Shown here piece by piece: positions 7,154 through 12,684 of a DNA stretch of 14,420 nucleotides (position 1 is its first letter; each line of letters begins with the position of its first letter). The position numbers were made by a program, and so were the translations under genes. Source of the DNA: Thermococcus sp. GTDB taxonomy: Archaea; Methanobacteriota_B; Thermococci; Thermococcales; Thermococcaceae. The stretch covers positions 1 to 14,420 of the forward strand of contig JALTCK010000165.1 in NCBI GenBank assembly GCA_027074805.1, written 5' to 3'. The notes beneath the pieces were generated by a model, which did not search any database, was not told where the DNA came from, and saw only the letters and a program-made list of their open reading frames with translations.

Positions 7154-7897
7154 TCAATATCCGACTATCGCCTTTCTCTTGAGAACCTTGTCCGAGTAAA
7201 CAATTATTCCTTCATCTGTTATCTCGAAGGGGTGTCTCCTCATGGAGTGGATCGTACCGCGCATCTTCCAGACTATCAGAGAGCGCTTGAGCTCGCCGTC
7301 GATCTCATCCAAATCGAGGCGGATTATCCCATCAACGCCGTGCTCAACGCCGGGGCCGCCAAAGCCTCGCTCGCCGACACTTATCTGGCTCACCAGTATG
7401 CTCGTAACACCCAAACCAGCTAAAACGCGCTTGAGTTGCATGACAACCCCCCTTGCCATCGCGGGCTTGTTGATGTAAAGGGTCGTGACCGAGTCTACGA
7501 CAACCCTCTTCGCACCAATATCCTTAACCGCTGTCCTGAGAACATCCACAAATTCCCTTATGTCCGTCAGGTCGTGAACGATGTACTTTTCATACTCCTT
7601 GCTCTTGCCTATACCCGATGTGAATGCATCAACCATGGCAAATAAACCTTCATCCTCGTACTTCCTCAAGTCCCAGCCGAACTGAGCCATGTTTTCCCTC
7701 ACCTGAACCGGGTGCTCTTCCAGAGTCACATAAATTCCCGGCTCGCCCATCTGGAGGCCGTTCCAGAGGAACTGCTGGGAGAATATGCTCTTCCCCGTTC
7801 CAGGGCCGCCGCTGAGAAGGACCACGTTTCTCTCTGGGATTCCTCCATGGAGAACTTCGTCCATTCCCGGAATCCCAGTTTTGACCTTCCTGATCAT
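7154..7897 (-). CDS. Single-domain KaiC-like RecA-fold ATPase (UPF0273 family)
   Basis: 247-residue cytoplasmic ATPase. Walker A is GGPGTGKS (30-37), the KaiC-type catalytic Glu pair is E60-E61 (YVTLEEHP), and Walker B is RVVVDSVTTLY; a conserved GERGFGGPGVEHGVDG loop follows. It has one KaiC domain, unlike the two of cyanobacterial KaiC. It resembles Pyrococcus horikoshii PH0284 (UPF0273, crystallised as a hexamer as I recall) along its length. Role in Thermococcales is unknown; by family it probably acts as an ATP-driven signalling or regulatory assembly with the HTH/coiled-coil protein encoded 24 bases downstream. The ATG at 7897 is preceded by GGGGGTGAT at four bases; a GTG inside that site (7906) would add three residues but destroys the site. 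It is divergent from the methyltransferase gene, 86 bases apart. Confidence 0.92.
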   Translation of the reverse strand: MIRKVKTGIPGMDEVLHGGIPERNVVLLSGGPGTGKSIFSQQFLWNGLQMGEPGIYVTLEEHPVQVRENMAQFGWDLRKYEDEGLFAMVDAFTSGIGKSKEYEKYIVHDLTDIREFVDVLRTAVKDIGAKRVVVDSVTTLYINKPAMARGVVMQLKRVLAGLGVTSILVSQISVGERGFGGPGVEHGVDGIIRLDLDEIDGELKRSLIVWKMRGTIHSMRRHPFEITDEGIIVYSDKVLKRKAIVGY

Positions 7898-7901
7898 GAA
7901 T

Positions 7902-7910
7902 ATCACCCCC
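7902..7910 (-). promoter_or_regulatory. Ribosome binding site deciding the KaiC-like start
   Basis: The minus strand reads GGGGGTGAT then ATTC then ATG. The match to the archaeal consensus GGAGGTGAT is nearly full, which fixes the start at 7897 rather than at the GTG contained in the site. Confidence 0.75.
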
Positions 7911-7944
7911 TTTTAGTTACTTTTTGTTATCATTATCTGATTAT

Positions 7945-7963
7945 GGAAAAGGACTTAAAAAGG
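7945..7963 (+). promoter_or_regulatory. BRE/TATA promoter of the methyltransferase gene, possibly shared with the divergent KaiC-like gene
   Basis: The plus strand reads GGAAAAGGACTTAAAAAGG: an A-rich BRE-like stretch then CTTAAAAA centred near 7958. Initiation about 26 bases later falls on the ATG at 7984, so the mRNA would be leaderless. Read on the minus strand the same box is TTTTTAAG, at the right distance to give the KaiC-like gene a leader of about 35 bases. One box may thus serve both directions, or a second weaker box (ATAATGATAA, minus) may serve the ATPase. Confidence 0.45.
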
Positions 7964-7983
7964 TTATGATACCAAATCCAATC

Positions 7984-8829
7984 ATGAGTCAAAATGAGTA
8001 CGCTTACCCCGATCGGGATGAGAGGCTGACCTCCAGACTCATCCAGAATTACAACGAAACCCGCTGGAATCTCGAAGAGGCGTATGTTCTCAAGAAGGTA
8101 AAAGACACTGTCCTAGGAGAAAACGAGAAATTATCTGTTTCTCTGGACGTTGGAACGGGCCTGGGGAGACTAATACCCTTCCTACTCTCAATTAGCAGGA
8201 AAGTTATCGCCCTCGATGCTGATTTGTGGAGGCTGGAGGAGGCTATGAAAGCCTTCAATTCGAATTCTAGCGTTTTCTTTTTGTGGACGAGAAGTTCCAG
8301 ACTCGATCCAATTCCTCCCGGGAGCGTGGATTTCATAAACTACAGCCATGTTGCACAGCACGTCTCCCCTCACGAGTTTCTAGAAACCCTGGGTGAGTTC
8401 CAAAGGGTCCTAAAAATGAATGGCTGGGTTCTTTTCCTCACCACTCATTCAGAGGGGAAGGAGTGGTTCCTAGTATCAAGCGAGGACGGTGCCGAGGAAA
8501 TAGGGAAGGAAGAGTATGAGAAGTTGACCCTGAATCCAGTTCCCGGCAAACTCCCAGTCAGGAAATTCAATGTTGACTCCCTTGAGAAACTGCTAAAGGA
8601 GTGCGGCTTTGAAATTGAGTGGAAATTCTACTACCACGTAAAACCCGAGTTCGCACCTAGAGTAGAATTGAGGAACACTACCGGAGCCATCGGTGACCCA
8701 ACCGAGCTCTTAGAAAGTTCTCAAAAAGATGTGGAGCATATCATGAAAAACCTTAAATCGATAAACTCAAACGAAATGGAGGCAAGAAGAAAGGCCCTTG
8801 ACATTGCCATGCTCCTTCGGAAGGGATGA
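7984..8829 (+). CDS. Class I SAM-dependent methyltransferase, substrate unknown
   Basis: 281-residue soluble protein with a Rossmann-type methyltransferase domain in the N-terminal half: motif I LDVGTGLGR (54-62), the acidic end of strand 2 at VIALDADLW (75-82), a strand-4 region SVDFINYSHVAQHV (114-127), and post-motif RVLKMNGWVLFLTTH (141-155). The C-terminal part (about 165-281) has no motif I recognise and may bind the substrate. The start is uncertain. ATG 7984 fits a leaderless transcript from the TATA near 7958; ATG 7966 (MIPNPIMSQ) would add six residues but lies between TATA and the predicted start of transcription. Neither has a ribosome site. It overlaps nothing and is followed after three bases by the 491-residue membrane-associated gene, so the two are one operon. 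By eye its codons are somewhat richer in A/T than its neighbours. Confidence 0.85.
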   Translation: MSQNEYAYPDRDERLTSRLIQNYNETRWNLEEAYVLKKVKDTVLGENEKLSVSLDVGTGLGRLIPFLLSISRKVIALDADLWRLEEAMKAFNSNSSVFFLWTRSSRLDPIPPGSVDFINYSHVAQHVSPHEFLETLGEFQRVLKMNGWVLFLTTHSEGKEWFLVSSEDGAEEIGKEEYEKLTLNPVPGKLPVRKFNVDSLEKLLKECGFEIEWKFYYHVKPEFAPRVELRNTTGAIGDPTELLESSQKDVEHIMKNLKSINSNEMEARRKALDIAMLLRKG

Positions 8830-8832
8830 TCT

Positions 8833-10308
8833 ATGGAACTCGAGGAGTTCGTTCAGCGGACTGAGATGGTCATTTTCATACCCGGTTATATAAAGGCAAA
8901 GGGAAAGAAGGGCCCAAATTTGAATAAGAATCCTGGAGAAACGCGCTTCTGTAGGAGTATAAACCCAGCCTTCTTTTTTGAGAAGTCCTACCTCGGGAGA
9001 ATCAGGACGTTCCACCTCTGGGATGAGGATGTCGAGATCTACTACAAACTGGACGGAGAGCCGAGAAAGTTTAATGTGCCTGTCTCGATACATCTATCGG
9101 TTCTTGATGTGGAGGAGAAAGAGGAAGAACAACACCGTAAGAAAAACCAAAAGAAAGAACCGTCTCCCATACCCATCACCTTCTCAATATTGGTGGAAAA
9201 CACCCAAAAGTCGGTGGACGATTTGATCGCGATACCATTCTTCCTCTCCTGGAGAAACGGGTGCGGAAAGGGGAGGTCCTTGAACCCCTTCATTGACAGC
9301 CTGAAGGATAGAGTGGAGAGACTTCTAGGGGCCGAATTGGTGATCAGCGAAAAGGGAAGGTTCTTCATCTCAGCCCTTGAAGTTGACTGGAATAGCGTCG
9401 AGAATAAATTCGGAAAGAATGCCTCGATTCACGATCTCGTCACTACCCATTCCCAGGAGCTCTACGGGCTGGCCGTTACGGATGAAGGATACAGGGCGGT
9501 TAAACCAGAGCATGCGAAGAAGAAAATTGAGGAGTGGAGCCACGGAAACAGGGTTTACTTCGAGCAAATCGTTTCCCCGACGTCCATGATTCTCATAAAA
9601 GCAGACAGAAACCGCGTTGAGTTTGAAAAAATGAAGCTCTCCAAGTGCCGTTTGTGGAGCGAATACGTTCTCGCACACGAGAAGGAGGAGAGGATGCTCT
9701 GCCACCACGGAGCCTTCTACCAAGGACAGTACATAGCGCTCACATTCTCCACCATAGAGATGCTCGGGGAACTGGTTAAGGAGACGGTTAAAAAGGTGAA
9801 GAAGGAAAAAGAGAGTCTAAAGGGAAAGGACATAGAAACGGTGCTCAACGACATTGAAAACCTCAAGGTCAGGCTCGAGAGTTATCTGAGACTCCTCTCT
9901 CCAAAGAAGGTCTCAAAGCTGGGGGGTATAACCCTGCTCATGGAGCGGATGTACGAGGCGAGGGGACTCGCTACTTTCTCAAGAGAGCTTGAGGAGGCCA
10001 TAGACATGCTTGCAGAAATCATGAAAGAGGGCCAAGAAATGATAGAGAAGCGTCTCGAGAAAGAGAAGTTCCACCACCTCGAGATTGGAATCACGGTTCT
10101 GGAGGCACTCCCCATAAGTTACTTCGGTCAGTGGGCCCTTCAGTTCTTCAACATACGCCTCCCTACGCCCTTTGTAGTCGGAGTAACTGTTCTGGCCCTT
10201 CTCGTATCCTGGTGGCTCTACAAAGGCAGGAAGGTCAGCAGATGGGAGAAGGAGCAGAGCGAGAACTTCGTGAAGATGGCCGAGAAGATTCTTGATTCTG
10301 TATTTTAA
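8833..10308 (+). CDS. Uncharacterised 491-residue protein with helical stalk and C-terminal membrane segments
   Basis: I do not recognise a family. The N-terminal 310 residues look like a mixed alpha/beta soluble domain, with a charged insert about 95-115 (EEKEEEQHRKKNQKKE) and a possible metal or redox cluster CHHG near residue 295. A long charged helical region follows (about 315-415), with coiled-coil character in VKETVKKVKKEKESLKGK and MIEKRLEKEKFHH. The end has a weak hydrophobic helix (about 416-440), a clear membrane helix (446-465, PFVVGVTVLALLVSWWLYKG) and a 26-residue basic/acidic tail. There is no signal peptide, so the large domain is probably cytoplasmic. Soluble head, helical stalk and two C-terminal helices recall CorA-type channels and RMD1/DUF155 proteins, but the CorA GMN motif is absent. 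The ATG three bases after the methyltransferase stop has GGGATGATC as ribosome site. It ends in a 4 nt tail-to-tail overlap with the NIP7-like gene. Confidence 0.8.
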   Translation: MELEEFVQRTEMVIFIPGYIKAKGKKGPNLNKNPGETRFCRSINPAFFFEKSYLGRIRTFHLWDEDVEIYYKLDGEPRKFNVPVSIHLSVLDVEEKEEEQHRKKNQKKEPSPIPITFSILVENTQKSVDDLIAIPFFLSWRNGCGKGRSLNPFIDSLKDRVERLLGAELVISEKGRFFISALEVDWNSVENKFGKNASIHDLVTTHSQELYGLAVTDEGYRAVKPEHAKKKIEEWSHGNRVYFEQIVSPTSMILIKADRNRVEFEKMKLSKCRLWSEYVLAHEKEERMLCHHGAFYQGQYIALTFSTIEMLGELVKETVKKVKKEKESLKGKDIETVLNDIENLKVRLESYLRLLSPKKVSKLGGITLLMERMYEARGLATFSRELEEAIDMLAEIMKEGQEMIEKRLEKEKFHHLEIGITVLEALPISYFGQWALQFFNIRLPTPFVVGVTVLALLVSWWLYKGRKVSRWEKEQSENFVKMAEKILDSVF

Positions 10309-10808
10309 CGCCTTCTCCTCAAAAACTCCCCCACATCAGTCACGTTCAGGATGAACTTCCTCTTACTGTCTGGATTTATCCTCCCTATACCCAGGATTAT
10401 CCCGTTTTTATCAAAAACGACCAGCTTCTTCGTGCCCTGCCAGCTGTAGGATCGCACGCCACTTCTCGGCACATCCTTCCCCGTTGTGAAGAGGAACCCC
10501 GCCTTTGGACTCAGAACCGCATAGTTTTTCTCAACCTCAACGAAGTAGAAGAACTCGACGTTGGGGTAGAACTTCTCCACGAGGTTCTTATCCACCTTTA
10601 TCGTGCCGACGAAGGTGCCGTAGGCGTAGGGCTTTATTTTGAGGCCTTCTATCTCGGCCCACACCCTCTCGTTCACCGCGTAGACGTCCCTGAATTTGCC
10701 TTCAACAACGGCGAAGGTGTGGTGCCTGAGCTCTCCGTACTTCTCGGCCTCGCGGAGGATTAAATCATACTCCCACGATGACGCACGCCTGTACCTAAGC
10801 CCCTCCAT
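10305..10808 (-). CDS. NIP7-like PUA-domain protein, probable ribosome-biogenesis factor
   Basis: 167-residue basic protein. The C-terminal part (about 95-167) has the PUA pattern: AVLSPKAGFLFTTGKDVPRSGV, then KLVVFDKNGIILGIGR and TDVGEFLRR at the end. This matches the C-terminal layout of yeast NIP7 (FLYGNHVLKAHV, then VPLGFG, then ADIGEYLR). The N-terminal 90 residues would be the pre-PUA domain. Eukaryotic NIP7 acts in large-subunit rRNA processing; archaeal homologues bind RNA and are reported to associate with the exosome system. The start at 10808 has GGTGGG four bases upstream and a TATA box about 33 bases upstream. It is a single-gene unit; its stop overlaps the stop of the plus-strand 491-residue gene by four bases. 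PUA identity is secure, the specific NIP7 role is likely. Confidence 0.78.
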   Translation of the reverse strand: MEGLRYRRASSWEYDLILREAEKYGELRHHTFAVVEGKFRDVYAVNERVWAEIEGLKIKPYAYGTFVGTIKVDKNLVEKFYPNVEFFYFVEVEKNYAVLSPKAGFLFTTGKDVPRSGVRSYSWQGTKKLVVFDKNGIILGIGRINPDSKRKFILNVTDVGEFLRRRR

Positions 10809-10836
10809 GAACCCACCGGGGGGAGTTTGCGTGGGA

Positions 10837-10848
10837 GCTTAAAAGCTT
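10837..10848 (-). promoter_or_regulatory. TATA box within a perfect inverted repeat, upstream of the NIP7-like gene
   Basis: The plus strand reads AGCTT-AA-AAGCT, a 12-base inverted repeat. Read on the minus strand it provides TTTTAAG as TATA box 30 or so bases before the ATG at 10808, giving a very short leader. The symmetry may be chance or an operator site. Confidence 0.4.
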
Positions 10849-10900
10849 AGCCCGTTGCGTTTGTTGCGTTCGCGTTCTCAAGCAGGGCCCTGCCAGAAGT

Positions 10901-11419
10901 TCATCTTCCCAACCCAGCGGTTGATGCGCTTATCACCGCCGAGAAGACCGTAAGGAACATAAGGGTAATGGAGGTGAGTCCTTCCAGTTCCCCAGCCCAC
11001 TTCTTAAGCCCCACAATGCCCACCAGCGATAGGAGTGCCCAGAGGCCCATAACCACAAATAGGAGCGGTGTCTCGTAATCGCCGGCCCACAGGGAAGAGA
11101 AGATGACCGCAAGAGGAGAGAGGAGACCGATTGAGAAGTAAGAGTAACCAAAAAGCTTTGCCCTGCCCGGGTCGAAGGAAACGCCGGAGTAGTAGAGGTG
11201 GAGGACCCCGAGGGAGAAGTAGCCGAGGGTCAGAATGGGGAGGAGTGGGGGAAAGCGGCCGACCAGAGAAGCGGGAAGGATAGTAACAAAGAGTATCACG
11301 GGGGTACCGTAGAAGGGGACATTGAGAAACGCCTGCAGGCCAATGCACACTGCCGGAACGTAGGGCTTCCACCCGGGCATGCAGAAAATTACGCGGCCGA
11401 TGATATAAGCCTTCCTCAT
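10901..11419 (-). CDS. Uncharacterised small polytopic membrane protein
   Basis: 172-residue hydrophobic protein with about five to six predicted membrane helices (roughly 18-35, 39-53, 56-77, 90-110, 114-136 and 146-166) joined by short loops such as SGVSFDPGRAKLFG. I see no family signature, Cys/His cluster or catalytic motif, and give it no function. The ATG at 11419 overlaps the stop of the cysteine-cluster gene by four bases (ATGA), so it is translationally coupled to it and has no promoter of its own. G-rich codons and a steady reading frame without defects support a real gene. About 90 bases without a gene follow its stop up to the NIP7-like promoter, with no obvious T-rich terminator. 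Confidence 0.75.
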   Translation of the reverse strand: MRKAYIIGRVIFCMPGWKPYVPAVCIGLQAFLNVPFYGTPVILFVTILPASLVGRFPPLLPILTLGYFSLGVLHLYYSGVSFDPGRAKLFGYSYFSIGLLSPLAVIFSSLWAGDYETPLLFVVMGLWALLSLVGIVGLKKWAGELEGLTSITLMFLTVFSAVISASTAGLGR

Positions 11420-11928
11420 CCGAGTTTGTCTATTAGTCTGACAAAGCCCCCCATATCGGTCTTCTCGAACTCCCGCTCGAACTCCAGGCCGAGCTCAGCT
11501 ATCTCCTCCGGGCTTATCGTCGTTTCAGGCTCCTGCGAGTTTACACCGGGGCAGTTTTCATCGTAGTAGAGCCAGAGCTTTTCGCCCTTGTATTCGAATG
11601 GCCTCTCTCCCTCGACGCCGAGAGGCTTCCTGGATACCATGAAGGGGTAAATCCTGCAGATTATCGGGTTAGCATCATGGATTCTGCACTTACCGGTCTC
11701 CGGGTCGTGGAAGACGCAGCCGAGGTCCCACTCTCGAGTTCCCAGAACGAAGCGGATTTGATTGCCCTCGACCGAAAATGTCACAAAGTCCTGCGGGTCG
11801 TGGCCCTTCCGGGTGATTCTCTCTATATCCTTAAGGGTTAAATAGACGTGCCTTCCACGGCAGCAGTCAAGGCAGTAGAGGCATTTGAAGGGAACCGGTT
11901 CCGTGAAGGGTCTCGGCTTGAAGCGCAT
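11416..11928 (-). CDS. YkgJ-type cysteine-cluster protein (CxxCxxCC family)
   Basis: 170-residue soluble protein with the family pattern C16-x2-C19-x2-C22-C23, then C71, C81, C91 (GCVFHDPETGKCRIH and IICRIYPF) and C126. Such clusters are thought to bind zinc or an iron-sulphur centre; the family is named after YkgJ and includes the flagellin N-methylase FliB of enterobacteria. The substrate here is unknown. All eight Cys are present and the length is usual for archaeal members. The ATG at 11928 has no ribosome site before it, and a TATA box about 25 bases upstream predicts a leaderless mRNA. It overlaps the following membrane-protein gene by four bases, so the pair probably acts together. The frame is uninterrupted. 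Family is secure; function is not known. Confidence 0.88.
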   Translation of the reverse strand: MRFKPRPFTEPVPFKCLYCLDCCRGRHVYLTLKDIERITRKGHDPQDFVTFSVEGNQIRFVLGTREWDLGCVFHDPETGKCRIHDANPIICRIYPFMVSRKPLGVEGERPFEYKGEKLWLYYDENCPGVNSQEPETTISPEEIAELGLEFEREFEKTDMGGFVRLIDKLG

Positions 11929-11947
11929 GGGTTCGAATCAACTGCGA

Positions 11948-11957
11948 TTATTAAAAA
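11948..11957 (-). promoter_or_regulatory. TATA box of the YkgJ-type gene (leaderless start predicted)
   Basis: The minus strand reads TTTTTAATAA centred near 11953. About 26 bases downstream is the ATG at 11928, and there is no GGTGA-like site between them, so the transcript should begin at or within a base or two of the start codon. Confidence 0.5.
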
Positions 11958-11992
11958 CCCATCGTCTATTAGGGAACAAAAATGGGTAACAA

Positions 11993-12007
11993 CGAAACGT
12001 TTTTATG
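11993..12007 (+). promoter_or_regulatory. BRE/TATA promoter of the HdeD-like gene
   Basis: The plus strand reads CGAAACGTTTTTATG: a consensus-like BRE (CGAAA) followed by a TATA box centred near 12004. A start near 12030 would leave a leader of about 23 bases carrying the GGTGAT ribosome site. It is divergent from, and about 50 bases away from, the TATA box of the YkgJ-type gene. Confidence 0.55.
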
Positions 12008-12052
12008 GTTCAGAGTACAAACTAGGGTAAAAAGAATAAGGAAGGTGATATT

Positions 12053-12673
12053 ATGAGCGCCCCAGAGGACCCTGAGGAAGGAAGGCCCCTTCCCCAAGAG
12101 GAATACGAAAAATACAGGGCCGAAATGGAAAAAAAGCAGAAAGAGAGCATTATAAAGCATTGGCCCTGGTATCTCCTGCTCGGCATAGTGCTCCTCGTTC
12201 TCGGGATAGTCGGACTGGGAATGATTCCAGTTATTACACTAACCACGGTCGCAGTCTTCGGGATATTCTTCACGATAGCCGGAATCCTGCTAATAATAGC
12301 TGGGACAATCGGCTATGGTGGAAGATGGTTCCCGGTAATCCTCGGCTTCATCTACCTGATAATAGGTGTGGTAATGCTTGAGGAGCCTGTAGGGACCATA
12401 AAGTTCGTGACCTTCGTAATAGGTGGGGGCTTCATCATATCTGGGCTTATCAGAGTGCTGGTCGGGTTCAAAGCAGAAGGGGGTGGAATGATACTCTTCG
12501 CCGGCGCCCTCGACCTGCTCCTCGGAGGACTGATACTTGCGCACTGGCCGGAGTCTAGCCCGTGGGTTATAGGCCTTTTTGTTTCAATAGAACTCCTTAT
12601 GGGTGGACTGAGCTTTATAGCAATGTCCCTTTCAGCAAGGGAGCTCAAGAAGAACCCAGAACTTATGATGTGA
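12053..12673 (+). CDS. HdeD/DUF308-like six-helix membrane protein
   Basis: 206-residue integral membrane protein. A hydrophilic, acidic N-terminal tail (1-36) is followed by six membrane helices in three pairs (about 39-57, 64-86, 92-110, 117-138, 145-163, 170-193) and a short charged tail. The internal repeat of hairpins with Gly-rich turns (LLGIVLLVLGIVGLG, VILGFIYLIIGVVML, ALDLLLGGLILA) is typical of the HdeD/DUF308 family. The enterobacterial name HdeD concerns acid resistance, but archaeal members have no established role, so I do not transfer that function. GGTGAT stands three bases before the ATG at 12053. It is a single-gene unit with its own promoter; its stop is 11 bases from the end of the convergent elp3. 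Confidence 0.8.
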   Translation: MSAPEDPEEGRPLPQEEYEKYRAEMEKKQKESIIKHWPWYLLLGIVLLVLGIVGLGMIPVITLTTVAVFGIFFTIAGILLIIAGTIGYGGRWFPVILGFIYLIIGVVMLEEPVGTIKFVTFVIGGGFIISGLIRVLVGFKAEGGGMILFAGALDLLLGGLILAHWPESSPWVIGLFVSIELLMGGLSFIAMSLSARELKKNPELMM

Positions 12674-12684
12674 GCCTCAGCGCA

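Noticed and set aside
7154..7897. KaiC-like gene as a circadian clock component
   Set aside because: Only one KaiC domain, no KaiA or KaiB nearby, and related single-domain archaeal proteins have no clock role shown.
12053..12673. Acid-resistance protein by the HdeD name
   Set aside because: The name comes from enterobacteria; nothing here supports that function in a hyperthermophilic archaeon.
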